Source: Drechmeria coniospora (lineage: Eukaryota; Ascomycota; Sordariomycetes; Hypocreales; Ophiocordycipitaceae). From it: a DNA stretch of 64,000 bases. How positions within the stretch are numbered: position 1 is the first letter of the stretch; each line of letters starts with the position of its first letter. Shown piece by piece: positions 24,573 to 35,805 of this stretch. The position numbers were made by a program, and so were the translations under genes. Below the pieces are notes generated by a model. The model made no database searches. It saw only the letters and a list, made by a program, of their open reading frames with translations, and was not told the origin of the DNA. Location of the stretch: assembly GCF_001625195.1 (NCBI RefSeq), contig NC_054391.1:8384552-8448551 (forward strand). The letters are read 5' to 3'.

Positions 24573-27469
24573 TTATTGCTGGATAGCCCAAAGGTTGCGA
24601 GACCACCCCATTTCCCGAAGTTTCTTGTTGCTCGAGCTGATCGCCCTCTTCTCCGTCGATGCAACTGCCAGGGCCTTGCTGCATGCAGCCAGGGCTTCGA
24701 CCAGTTCCGTCATGCGGCCGGCCTTGACAAAAGTTTGGGCCAAGTCCGAATTCCGCTCAGCTATGACGCTCGCTAATTCCATGCAATCCAGCAGATTGTC
24801 TCGAGAGAGGCCCGTGCCTGCGTAATGTAAACCGCTGATGAATGACAAGATGGTCTCTGGGAGGTACGTCTGTCGCAGCGCTGCGAGCTCCTCGTCACTG
24901 TCTGCGGCGGTGTTAGCAACTGCAACTCGTTACGAGGATCCTCGAATAGATGTGGGGGCATACTGTCAGTACCAGTCAACAGCCAGCCGCCAAGCAAAGG
25001 CTGCATCCTCTCCTTCAGGACCTTGACGGCATCGCCCACTCCGGTCCAGAATTTTCGATCGCCGGACGGAGCCCTATTGTCTCGTTAATGGGGTGACAAG
25101 CCTCGGCAGAGAGGTCTACACGTACTCAGCAGAGAGTTCCATCAAGGATCCCACCGTCTCCAATCCATCTAGCGCCTTGGCCAGGCACTCCAGTTCGCGG
25201 AAGATGCGTACGTTTAGGGCGACTTCCTCTGGACGCACGCCCACGATGCCACCTTGGTTGAGTTGCTGGGCCCAGAAATCGACGGTCTCATGCAAGGACC
25301 AATCTGGCGTTTGCTGGTCGGTGACATTCTGCCAGATGATGTCGAATTGCACCCGCTCCATCAGTTTTCGCGCCGCAAGGAGACGTTTGTTGCCTATCGG
25401 GAAGATCAGCCTGGATTTAAGCAGAAGTACGGGAGCTGTGGCCACGCACGGAAGAAGTACTTGTACACCTGAACGCCCATGCGCAGGACTTCGGGCCAGG
25501 CAGCCTGCACCTGAAGCAGCCATTCCAACGATCGGATCATTCGCTCATCCTTGGGGGAAATGATTGCCTCGTCATCGCCCAGGAAGTCGGCCTGGATGCC
25601 CCGTCCATACCGTGCCGTTGACGATCCGTCCAAGAGGATGGTGAAGGTCTCGGTGACGCCGACGCTCGAACCGCGGTGGTCGAGATCGTCGTAGACGAGC
25701 TTCGCCAGCGTCTCCGTAAACTTGAGGACATCGATGCCAACCCGGTTGATCAACTTCAACTGCAAGATTCGCTTCTCCGGATCCTGCTCGTCAATCATGT
25801 TCCAGCTCAGGACGTCATACTGCCGGGGAGGTTGGAGGATGGAGCAGTACAGGGGGATTAGCTCTTCCGTCTTGGCGAGTGCCAGGAAATCGGTGTATCC
25901 TGCGAGGATGTTTTCCTGGCCAGAACGCCAGAGCGCGTTGGACGACGATGCCAAATGCTCGCCCTCCAGCTCATCCAACTGCCGCAAGAGAGCAATGACG
26001 ACGTAGATGTGGGCGACGAGTCGTATTCCATCGTGCTGGTCGAGGCCGAAGAACTTTCTCCGGGCGATGTTCAGGTTGCTGGGCGACGGCCGAGGGAGAA
26101 GGCGCGAGGGTCTGTCCTTGTTGGCGTGCTCGGCCATGATGAGTGCCTGCTCGTACAGGTGACGATCAATGTCGTTGGCGATCAACGCGGCCTGAAGAGC
26201 CTTGTTCGGTTCAAGAGCTTCCTCCATCGTGCTGCTCTGGCATTCCAGCGAGGCAATCAGCCGCCTCTCGACGGTGTCACCGTCGCCGTGGAGCTGAACG
26301 GCTTCAGAGGATGGGAAGGACTGCGCCAAACTGGATGCCATTTCAGGCGGGCAATGCCCCAGCAGGAAAGTGTCCGCCTGGCTTCGAAGCAAGGCATTGT
26401 AGTGGGCAAACAAAACATCGTCCCAGCTTCGGGCCACCTTCTCCACGCTTTGAACATCACCCGACAGCAAGCCGTACACGGCGCGCTCGTAATTATCAGT
26501 GCCGCCATTTCGAGCAAGGCTCAGGCACATGCGTCGCCACAGCGCAATGGAGGCCGGGGGCGCGCCTTCGGGGGACTCCTGGCCCTCCGCAGGCAGGAGC
26601 ATGGCGGACATCGACACAGCCCTCCACATTTCCGTCCGTTCCTGACACCATTCGCGAATCGACGCGAGGGAGCTGCCGCGGCGAAGGTGTTCAAAGCAGC
26701 CCAACCAAATGGCTCGCTCAAAATACTCGTCCTGAGGCTCAAGCTTGCGGTCTTGTCGCGTGGGGGCGTCGGGGTCGAGGTGAGTGATGAGCGGTACTCC
26801 CCCGGAGCCGACGTGAGAGCTCGTCACGTTCGTGGACTGACGTTCCAAAAGATGCGGCCATGCCGTCATGCTTTTCCTCAGCTTGATCTTGGAGCGAGTG
26901 TGAAGCCAGCCATGGGCGATGATGTCCCCCCTGTCGGCGTTTTGCTGCAATTCGCGCACCAGCTCGTCGATATCCGGACCGCTTGATGCGTTCGTTTGCA
27001 GCCACCGAAGCACGGCACGACGCTCCGTGAAGATGGGGTCGGTGTCGATGAACTCGGGCAAGGTCTGCGATTTAGTCTCCTTGGCCGGTTGCACCGAAAA
27101 CAGGTGCGAATTTCTCGGCCGAGATTCGCAATATCGCAAGGGGAGCAGTCTTCGGAAAAGATCCCAGGTTTGCACCTCCATTTCCAGCTGTGATATTTCT
27201 TCACGTTGTTTGGCGTCTGTCACAGGGGGTTCCTGCTCGTCAACATCCATGTCGGCGTCATTTCGTCCGTCTTGCGGGCTCTTCTTCTGGATAAGTCGTT
27301 GGGTTGCAATCTCATGGTATTTTCGTGGCAGGTCAAGAACTCGGGCCCTTTTCTCGGCCACGCTCAACCCAGGCACAAGGCAGGCGTCCAGAGCATGGGC
27401 GAACTCTTCGACTTCTGGCCCCGGGCTGATAGCATTAAGCTCCTCGTTGTCTACCTTTGTAGACATCAT
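24573..27469 (-). CDS. NUP84: Nucleoporin Nup84 (vertebrate Nup107)
   Basis: Scaffold nucleoporin of the Y-shaped Nup84 complex of the nuclear pore. Exons on the minus strand are 27469-25450, 25393-25126, 25073-24964 and 24901-24573, with introns of 52-62 nt that all keep phase, giving 908 residues. The protein is alpha-helical throughout. Family landmarks are the HDGIRLVAHIYVVIALLRQLDELE segment, YCSILQPPRQ, and the C-terminal NKRLLAARKLMERVQFD and LREMGWSRNLW stretches. The start is the first of two adjacent ATG codons (27469, 27466); a longer frame to 27547 has no ATG. No membrane segment is seen, as expected for a scaffold subunit. Confidence 0.88.
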
Positions 27470-28442
27470 GGCACGGAAACAAAGGCGGTGACGAGGCAAA
27501 GGATGCCCTGCAGGGTCGATGTCGGTCGCACGATCGAGCTTGGGCAAACCTCTCGTTGACGATCCCTGACCGGCGAGGCTGGGCCGTCAATTGTCCTTAC
27601 CTTGACGCGAGCTTGGAGACCGTCCGCATGGCCCTCGGCCAGTCAAAATGAATTCGTCTGTGGTGGAAGATTTGTGGACGCCTGAGACGCGCCGGTCGAT
27701 ATATCACCGAGTATTGTTACTGTTTTGCTGATGAGAGTGAATTGTATGTACTAGGCAAGGTCTGGCCAGGTTCAATGGAACCTTCGCCTCCTGCCCACCC
27801 AGAATTCAGTCACTAGCGCAGAGCCTGAGGGCCCCACCAGCGCGTGTGGTTGGTCAAGCTGTCCAATGGTTTTTGCTGCCATCGTTGCTGCAGTCTGCCG
27901 CACCCTTTTACCGCACAAGTACTCCGTATTACTAAGTAGCTGTATTGTATAATGAGGACTGCGGGTACTCCGTACTCCGTACGGAGTACTTGTATATTAA
28001 TAATATCGACTTTCAGAGTACGGTAATTACAGGGGTGCTGACCTGTAATACAGCACAGATTACTTACCACTAGGCCACCCCGATTCCCCGCATACAGTGA
28101 TATGCAACAAAAGCACTTCACCGAAATGCGCCAAGCCGTGGAGCGATGTCTTGTGGGAACAAATTTTCTCGCTCTTGAAAATGTTTCTTCTTCTTCAACA
28201 TAATGTCATCGGCATTCATATTAGAGTCTCGGAACAAGACCATTCAATTCTTGTTCAGGTTCCACGAGGACCTCTCGCGCGCTCAATGATCGCCTAGAAG
28301 AAATTCAGCGCCCTTCACTTACGTTGCCAAAGTTTACGCGATGCCGGCGGATAGAGCAAGAAGAGCGGTACATACACAGTTATAGACAGGTTCATGGTGC
28401 GATACGATGCATTGAAACAAGGAGAACGACAATCGTGTTTGC
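27470..28442. other. Spacer NUP84-CMC4 with palindromic motif and hairpin
   Basis: A 973-nt spacer between two minus-strand genes. It holds overlapping GTAC palindromes (27965-27989) and, at 28026-28049, a perfect 8-bp inverted repeat (ATTACAGG / CCTGTAAT) with an 8-nt loop. It is followed on the minus strand by TGGCCTAGTGG (28067-28077), which matches a tRNA A-box. No B-box is visible, so no tRNA gene is called. Confidence 0.5.
27972..27989. repeat. 18-bp perfect GTAC palindrome, copy 1
   Basis: GTACTCCGTACGGAGTAC is its own reverse complement. The same 18 bp occur again at 29109-29126, on the other side of CMC4. Confidence 0.85.
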
Positions 28443-28968
28443 CTATTTCCCCTCCCTGGACTCGTTCATCCTCAGCCGTAGTATGCTGGGCTTGGGGCAA
28501 CTTGGGCTCGTGGCATCGCTACCGTGCCTCTCGTAAAAGGCCTCGCAGCACTTGTAGAGCGCGTTGACGGCGTCCTGACACTTGGTCTCGTTGTAGTTGT
28601 TGCGAGCCAGGCAAGCTGCAAAGGCGTGCTCAGGTCAGCGGCCCATCAGGCAATCGATAGAATGTAAGCAAGGCTGTACGACAGCGTTTCATACCTTGAA
28701 TGGCGCACTTTGATTTCTCTCGCTATTAACATATGTGCTCGCATTGTTCACCGAGACCACAGGTGCGTGAACATCCGCAGCGTGATGAGATTCGCACGGG
28801 CAAGGGCCAGAGGGAAGTAGTGACGGGGACTCCACGTACTGCGTAGGGTTGACAGGATGCCTTCCCTTCGGCGTCACTTTTTGGCAAAGGTTCTTCCTGC
28901 TTCTGCTTGCACAATCAACATCGAGAGCTCGGCAGGGCAAGAGGCGATCAAAGAGGAAGATGCACCAT
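28443..28968 (-). CDS. CMC4: Cmc4, twin CX9C protein of the mitochondrial intermembrane space
   Basis: Small Mia40-imported protein linked to respiratory chain or copper homeostasis. Proposed exons on the minus strand are 28968-28966 (the ATG alone), 28902-28840, a 13-nt exon 28707-28695, and 28615-28443, giving 83 residues. All introns are GT-AG. The 13-nt exon supplies CAIQ, and together the exons give C18-x9-C28 and C39-x9-C49, exactly the twin CX9C spacing, plus C50 and C66. The stretch CAIQACLARNNYNETKCQDAVNALYKCC and the tail CPKPSILRLRM are typical of Cmc4. Everything from SCQPYA onward is well supported. The ATG-only first exon is an inference: it has a good start context (GCCATGG), but another upstream exon is possible. 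Confidence 0.78.
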
Positions 28969-29989
28969 GGCGAATTTGGTTTCTCCTCTCCCCTCATGAA
29001 TAACCACAGGTCCAGTGGGTGAGGAAAAGGGAATCGAGCGAGCAAGTGCTCACAAACGCTAGAGAAAGGAGATGATGTGCCCAGCATTGTGCGGAGTACT
29101 GTAAGTAAGTACTCCGTACGGAGTACTCGTACTGTACTTGCACACCATGTTACTTAGGACATACCTACCAATGGTTACTTGTTGCCAACGAGCCATTTAC
29201 CGTACTTGGACTTCCTTAGTTACTGACCTCTACCAAGGCAACTTAATAATACCATTGAGGAAAACAGGTACTAATACAGCACCAACCACCTACGAATAGT
29301 ATGTATTACTTATTACTTCCAAGTAGGCGCTTGCCTATACATTTACTTACCTAGTACTCCGTAATATGCAGGTAAATAATTACTACTAGGTACTTAGGCT
29401 ATAGCAGTACCTCAGTAGTTGACAGTACGGAGTACAGTGTGCACCGACGGTGGCCGGTTGGCCATTTGGCACAGCGGTGCCCTTCGCTGCTTCAGCAGAT
29501 GTCAGCGAGCGACCGACCACCACCGCCCGCTTGTTGTTCGCTGAGGCTCCGAGTCATCTGACACATGCAGCATTCGCGCTCATGCTTTGTTGGGTCGCGT
29601 AAACTCGTAATCAAGGTCGTGGTTGAAGCGGCCAGGGCACGCATAACCACTCGCCACCCGCCTCGGGTCTGGACTGCCACACCCTTCGTTCCTAGTTCCG
29701 GTCCCAGTCCCGTTCCCTACGACCTTGTCGCCTTGCTCCCTCCTCCTGAATTTGTACCCTTCGCCCCCACCCTCCGTTCTGCCGCCATTCCGCTGGCGTC
29801 TGGGGCCGGCGAGAGAGACCAACTTTAACCATTTCGCCTTCGACTCACCACTTTAGCCTTTTCTGTCTCTCTTCCCTCTTCCATCTCCCTCCACGCAAGC
29901 CGCGCGTCATCCCGGCTGGTTGCGCATCGTCCATACCGCCAAAGTCGAGAACGAAGACGTGACGCAAATCACGCTGCAGAAGTACCATC
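28969..29989. other. Divergent spacer CMC4-SUMO
   Basis: A 1.02-kb spacer between divergent genes. About 29,090-29,450 is GTAC-rich. From about 29,600 to 29,985 it becomes pyrimidine-rich, as expected for the promoter and leader of the SUMO gene. No supported ORF. Confidence 0.6.
29109..29126. repeat. 18-bp perfect GTAC palindrome, copy 2
   Basis: Second exact copy of GTACTCCGTACGGAGTAC, placed just upstream of CMC4 in the divergent spacer. Confidence 0.85.
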
Positions 29990-30373
29990 ATGTCAGCCGA
30001 GAACGACGGCGTGCCAGCGCCTGATCAGCAGGAGGCACCTGCCAACAGCGAGCACCTGAACATCAAGGTGACGGACAACAACAATGAAGTCTTTTTCAAG
30101 ATCAAGCGGAGCACGAAGCTTGAGAAGCTCATGAACGCGTTCTGTGAGCGACAAGGCAAGAGCATCACCTCCGTCCGCTTTCTCTTCGACGGCACTCGGG
30201 TGCAGCCAACAGACACGCCCGACGCGGTAGGTTTCCCTCGTCGCACATCAAACAAGGGAACGGGCTCGGACGAAGCATCTGAGCTAACGGTCGGCATGTA
30301 GCTCGAGATGACAGATGGAGATACGCTCGAGGTGCATCAGGAGCAGGTCGGCGGCTGCGCTGCGCTTGCATAG
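29990..30373 (+). CDS. SMT3: SUMO (Smt3) precursor
   Basis: Ubiquitin-like modifier conjugated to lysines by the Aos1/Uba2-Ubc9 cascade. Exons are 29990-30226 and 30302-30373 (GTAGGT donor, TGTAG acceptor, phase 0), giving 102 residues. After a disordered, acidic N-terminus of about 20 residues comes the beta-grasp domain: EHLNIKVTDNNNEVFFKIKRSTKL, then RFLFDGTRV and, in exon 2, LEMTDGDTLEVHQEQVGG. The mature diglycine is G96-G97, leaving the five-residue tail CAALA to be removed by a Ulp-type protease. Only one gene of this family is in the window. Confidence 0.96.
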
Positions 30374-30797
30374 TCACGAAGAGGAGACGAAGGATAAATG
30401 CTGGCCATGTACCCCATCTGGCACGGGCAGTACATAGCATCGGGGCCTCCAGCTTGTTTCACGAATGTGGGATACTGCCCTTATCCTGCAGGTTGTATAC
30501 GCCGGAGACAAAAGAACGGTGGGTGAGGCCGGTGGGTAGTTTGCGGATAGCCATTCAGGAGACCAACAACAGTCCTCGATCTTGTCCTCGTCCGGCCATC
30601 GCATTACATCCATCATGCATACCATCTATGTGGCTGGCGAACATGAGTGAAAAATAGAGGTGTATCGCTTTTCGCATAGAGGCAACGCAGAACTACACAG
30701 ACCCTCCCTGTCGTGATTGGGGAAGTAAAAGAGCCAGCACCAGTACCAGCCTCAACGCCTACACTCGTACCTGCACCTACACCCTTTTCAACGCAGA
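30374..30797. other. Convergent 3' spacer SUMO-LIM
   Basis: 424 nt between the stop codons of the SUMO gene (+) and the LIM gene (-). It contains a short GTACCTGCACCTACACC-like pyrimidine stretch and no supported ORF. Confidence 0.6.
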
Positions 30798-33176
30798 TCA
30801 CGCCTTCAGTTCTCGTGCCCGACAAGCCGTGCAGAGCACAACCGTAGACCCCAGCACCTCCTTCGGGAAGACCTGTCCATCGTCGAAACTTCCGCTGCAC
30901 TCGGCGCATCGGAAACAATGCTCGTGCCAGTCGCTGCCGAGCGCTTTGATGTACTGCCCAACGACGGCCATTTTGCATTTCTGACACTTGGGCGCCCGTC
31001 GTTCCGTACGCTGTGTCTGGCACTTCAAGCACCAAGCGTACCCGTCCTTTTCGATGTGCGTCATGCCGTTCTCGAAGGGATCGCCGCATTCGGCGCAGAA
31101 GAAGTGGCCGTAGTGCCAGTGCTGACCGAGGGCTACGATGTGCTCTCCCATAATCGGCGTTGTGCAGTGTTTGCATCGCGGTGCGAAGAGCTCGTGCCAG
31201 TCCAAGTGGCAGTAGAAGCGCAGTCGATCATCACCATCCTCCGCCATCGTTGTTCCTTCCAGCTCCTCCAAGACCTCCCCGGCATCGCGTCGCCGGATCC
31301 TCTCTATACGTTCGGCGCGAACATCATCAGGTTCAGGGCTTATCTCCATCGCTTCCAGTCCCGTTCCGCAGGAAAAGCAGCGGAAGCACTGCGGATGGAA
31401 TCGTTCTTGCGTCGCTAGCGCAATACATCGCCCTTCGATCGCAAAGCCACACTCATGGCACGTTGCGTTCACACGGCCATCGGATCTGGGCCGTGGTGGC
31501 CGGTTGTCCCGAGGCCTGTTGTCCTGAGGCCTTTGGCTTCGACCTGGGTTGGTGCGACTCGGCAGCGGGCGCACGCTGCCAACTGGCTTCTCGTCTGGTG
31601 TCACGATAACGGGGACGGGGTTGCTGCCAGACGATTCATTCAGGATGATGGTGGGTACGTCGCTTCCCGGTGATGGCCTATTTTCCGCCTCCTTCGATTT
31701 GGCTACAGTGGCTGACGGCATGCCTGAACGTACGTTTTCCCGTAGTTGTGAGGGACCATCCCCCTCCACCACGATAGAAGGGACGCCCACATGGTGGAAG
31801 CTTGAAGGAGCTTGCGCCTTGGACTTTGGCGCCTGGGCTGTGGTGATATCAGCATACTCATCCGGGGCTTTCCAGTTCGCGTTGAAGCTTACAATCGGCC
31901 GTCCAGGGCTGTTGCTGACGGCCGAAGGCTCCGGTAGTTTGGAGCTGCGATCCTTTAACTTTCTGCTGGTGGCCGCACGAATATCATTACTTCGGACTTC
32001 GATCCCGTTCTTCCGCTCTCCCGCCAGTTCAGACTTTGATTGTAAAGATGGAGTGTTCTTCGTGTACTGGGGGTTGCGCGACTGTGAGGGGGGGTTTCGA
32101 TATATATCAATTCGGTTATAAAGCTTCCGAGATGCCTCATCGCTTATCGTAGGGACCGCTTTTGGACGATTGTCGAATGACTGCCGGGATGTTGAAACGG
32201 AAACTCCCGACGTGGACGTCTCCGGCTCCTCCCAAATTTGATCTCCTGAGAAAGGGCGCTCGACTTCACCACTAATGTTTCTCTTCAGGCTTGTGCGCCG
32301 CATGGAGACTGGAACACCCCCGAGAGGTCTTGGCTTCAGGCTCGTTCTGGTTCCCGCAGCGGACTGGTTTGCGCTCAAGACTTGCTTATGAGCCTGAGAT
32401 AGGTCATTTCCTTCCGCCAACATGTCGGAGTCGGAAGGCGAGTCCACATCGCTACTCGGCCTAGCAACCTCATGCCTGTTCACGCCAATAGTCGAGGTAC
32501 GAGCGTGCGCGTAGCTGTTCTTTTGAAGATGCGGTCTGTAGCGATATGGCCCATCTGCTTGGCGAGGTTTAATGCCGTGCTGATGTTCCCACACGAGCTC
32601 TGACGCTTCGTTCAGAGCAGCGTTGTAGAGGTCGTCCTCGGTACGAGTGCCGTTCTTGATGCCTTCTCGAATGCCCATCATATCCATAGCATCACGGAGG
32701 GAGACGGCCTCCTCCCTTTCCATCCACCTCTGGCCGCTCTCCATATAGGTAGCCGTAGGCACAACGTCGGAAGGCTTTAACGGAGCAATTTGGTGTGTTG
32801 TGTAGTAGTCGTGACGGCGAGTGCTCACGCTAGACAGCCGGGGCGGGCTACCGAGAGGGGCAACGTTTGGTGCATATGAAATAGCATCTTGGTGCTTGTG
32901 AATGCTAGAGGGGGCGGAAGAGATGTCGACATCGCAGCCATCGCCCTTGAGACGGGTTTGTAGCGGTATTGGCCTAGCACCGCCGGGGCGCGCTGTACGA
33001 TTTGAGCGTAGGCCTGACAAATAGTTGGCTGTCGTGGCGAAGCGTTGTCAGCCTCTAGTTTTGCGAAGACGGACTCGGAAACCTCATCTGCTTGGCCTAC
33101 CAAACTGATCATCCGTCATATATGAAGACGAGGGCGGTGACGCCCTTCGCGTCTTCGCATCTGTTGACTTCTTCAT
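30798..33176 (-). CDS. Paxillin-like protein with three C-terminal LIM domains
   Basis: Probable actin and polarity adaptor of the Pxl1/paxillin group. Exons on the minus strand are 33176-33101 and 33028-30798, with a 72-nt intron ending in CGACAG, giving 768 residues. The splice restores SYMTDDQF-ANYLSGLRSNR, a conserved N-terminal block in fungal members. The middle is serine- and proline-rich and disordered. Three LIM zinc domains fill the last ~210 residues: CHEC...HPQCFRCFSC, CKHC...FFCAEC and CQKC...HEHCFRCAEC. The first LIM domain has an insert of roughly 40 charged residues between its two zinc fingers. The protein ends a few residues after the last CTAC. PXL1 is the closest name, but orthology is not proven here. 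Confidence 0.85.
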
Positions 33177-33739
33177 CGTCCTCGACGAGGTTGTCGGAGA
33201 AAGGAGCGAAAATGCCAAGGCAAAGTACGAGCAAGATGCAACTCTGTCGTGGCCGTGGGACAGCGACGATTGCAAACGATGGGCGGCGCTAGGTAGACTG
33301 GGAGTGTAGGTATGTACGTGCAGTCAGGCTCGTGTGAATTGGGCAGGCAGGCAGGTAGGTGGACTTGTTGGGCAGCAAACTGTGGTGGCCGTGATGGTAT
33401 TTACGGGAATGACGGCGCTGGCTGGGGGAGTGGGGGAGTGTCACCCATGTCGTTGGCTGGACAACCAAAGCCCGAGCGGGCAACCATGGCGATTCGTGCA
33501 TTGCATCAGCGACACGTCACGCAATGAACCGGTAGTGAGGCGTAAATTGATCATTCATTGAATCCTTGCTCATTTATGGGTGCATCGTTACTTGCGGCTC
33601 TGGGCATGAATTCCCGCTGATTTTTACTCCTTATTTTAATCGCAAGGAGGAGGGGAGGAAGTCTAAGGTTCGGCGATATTGGTGTCCCAAGTGCCACAAA
33701 CGGCCACGGGCAATGAACCATGCACGATGTGCATGTCTG
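33177..33739. other. Spacer LIM-COX19
   Basis: A 563-nt spacer between two minus-strand genes, upstream of the LIM gene and downstream of COX19. No supported ORF or strong motif seen. Confidence 0.55.
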
Positions 33740-34244
33740 TTACCATCGAAGCTCGCCCTTGACTCCCTTCTCGGGCTCCGACGCTTGGGGGGCTTTCGAT
33801 GAGGGAGGATCTGGCTTGGCAAAACCCAAATTCTTAAAATCATCCCTGGCCATCAAGTTCCTTGTGTAATTGTCAGCATTTGCCCAGGTAGCCCAATCTC
33901 GTGGTACTGGCCTACCGGTCCATTCTGCAGGCAAGATATGCTTTGGCAAAGTCTCTGCATTCGCCTTCGTTCACGCCGCCCACCTTTTTCATGCACGCCA
34001 GGTATTCGGTCATGACCTGCTTGCATTCGCCTGCGCGTGGATGACATTAGCTTGGAAGGTGATGGGGGTGGCCTGGTTCATTTGCAGAACTGACCGTCAT
34101 GGTCCAGCGGAAAACTGCCACGCTGTGGTCTGTCGACGAGCGCACAACGAACGTTAGACTCTAGTGAGATTCGACCATGGCCTCGATCACTTACGGGGTT
34201 GGCCGTGTCGATGGCAACTTTCCTGGGCTACCAAAAGTACTCAT
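33740..34244 (-). CDS. COX19: Cytochrome c oxidase assembly protein Cox19 (twin CX9C)
   Basis: Intermembrane-space and cytosolic factor that helps copper delivery and redox control in cytochrome c oxidase assembly. Four exons on the minus strand, 34244-34195, 34129-34095, 34030-33916 and 33860-33740, are joined by 55-65-nt GT-AG introns with consistent phases, giving 106 residues. The product shows the family block RGSFPLDHDGECK, then C31-x9-C41 and C53-x9-C63, followed by RNLMARDDFKNLGF. The C-terminal ~27 residues (from AKPDPPSSK to the end) are a charged extension. The second exon is only 35 nt. No single exon carries the whole protein, so automatic gene finders may miss it. Confidence 0.93.
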
Positions 34245-34967
34245 TTTGCGTCTGCACGTAGCAGTCAGTGCAAAGGGCTACCAAGAACATGGGGAGCACC
34301 GAGTGCTAGAGCGACATTGGTACGGATGGAGGGTCTAGGGTGGGTATGGGTCGCCGTGAAAAACTCCAGTGCTGAAGGCATCGGGCTGACACTAGGCACC
34401 AGGCGGCAAGCACATTTACACCGACGCTTACTTGCACATAACGGGAGAACAAACTTGATAATATTTTTTTCTTGTATGAAGAGCTCGTCACTTCAAATGA
34501 AGATTATTGACATCATAAATGCAGAGATATTTACAAAATAGTAATGTTATTTTCCTTGCATCTTCGGCGTAGCCACGCTTTCGATAATATATTACTGTAC
34601 AGTTTCAATCAGATGAGTACTTACTTACTCCGTACAGTACTTACAGTTGGTAGGTGTACTGTATGTATGGTTCACTTTCAAGAAAATACTGTACTGTACT
34701 CCGTAAGTTTGTAAAGCATTGGTCGAAGTGGTCCGTTCAATGACTTAACTTACCCCGCAGCCAGTCAGCTGGCACTGTGCTTGGTAATGTCTCGCTTCAG
34801 AGGCTGCCATTCACGTTGAAAATCGCCCCGCCAATTTTTGACCCAACTTGAGCCCAACACCCGCCGCGCAGCCGCGTGATCTCGATTCATTCATGGTCTA
34901 GTTTTGTTCATACTGCATGAGACTACATCGCCTTCTTCAGCAACCATACTAGGTTTACCATCCCGCC
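34245..34967. promoter_or_regulatory. Divergent intergenic region COX19 / glutaredoxin
   Basis: A 723-nt region shared by COX19 (-) and the glutaredoxin gene (+). It contains an AT-rich stretch near 34,450-34,610 and a small GTAC cluster at about 34,610-34,710. Both promoters must lie here, but I cannot assign a specific factor site. Confidence 0.55.
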
Positions 34968-35805
34968 ATGTCGAAGATTACAGAAATCACCAGTTTCTCC
35001 CAGTGGGAGCAACTGGTATCCTCGATACCCGCCACTACCCTCCTCATCGTCTCCTTCCATACTCCATGGGCCGCGCCGTGTGCCCAGATGGCGACGGTGC
35101 TCGCGACACTTGCATCCGAACACCCGGTTTCCGAGCCGCCGAGCAGCGTGTGGGTGTCGATCGATGCAGAGAAGCTGAGCGATGTCAGCGAGATGTACAA
35201 TGTCACCGCCGTTCCCTTTTTGGTCCTGCAGAGGAACGGCCGAGTCATCGAGTCGGTCAGCGGCAGCAGTGCAGTCAAGGTCCGGACAGCCATCGAGACC
35301 CATATGCAACCTGGCATAAATGCGTCCTCCATCGAGGGTGCGGCGAACGGCATCGAGCAGCCGAACGGGGACAGCAAGAAGGACGAAACCCCTGCGGATC
35401 CGGTGAAGCAGAAGGAGGAACTGTTCAAGCGCTTGGAAGATCTCGTCAAGGCCGCGCCAGTCATGCTCTTCATGAAAGGGACACCGAGCTCTCCGCAGTG
35501 CGGATTCTCTCGGCAGTTGGTGGGCATCTTGCGAGAGGATTCCGTCAAGTACGGCTTCTTTAACATCCTCGCCGATGACGAGGTTCGGCAGGGACTGAAG
35601 GAGTACGCCGAGTGGCCAACCTACCCCCAGCTGTGGGTGGACGGGGAACTCATCGGTGGCCTGGATATTGTATGTGACGCGGGGATGCTGCCCCAACTCA
35701 CGCAAGCGTGGCTGACACGGGAACTAGGTCAAGGAGGAGCTCGGGAACAATGCGGACCTCTTCAAGCCCTTCGCCGTCAACGGCTCTGACGCCATGGCAC
35801 CATGA
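34968..35805 (+). CDS. Monothiol glutaredoxin Grx3/Grx4 type (Trx-Grx fusion)
   Basis: Cytosolic/nuclear CGFS glutaredoxin that binds a [2Fe-2S] cluster and signals iron status to transcription factors in fungi. Exons are 34968-35669 and 35728-35805 (GTATGT donor, ACTAG acceptor), giving 259 residues. Residues 1-110 form a thioredoxin-like domain whose active site is W34-A-A-P-C38, so only one cysteine remains, as is usual for this family. A linker rich in K/D/E follows, then one glutaredoxin domain with CGFS at 178-181 (MLFMKGTPSSPQCGFS), WPTYPQLWVDGELIGG for glutathione binding, and a C-terminal helix in exon 2. There is one Grx domain, as in yeast Grx3/Grx4; I cannot tell which name fits better. 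Confidence 0.93.

Noticed and set aside
25955..26986. 343-codon + strand frame inside NUP84
   Set aside because: It is antisense to a clearly recognisable NUP84 exon and has no family resemblance.
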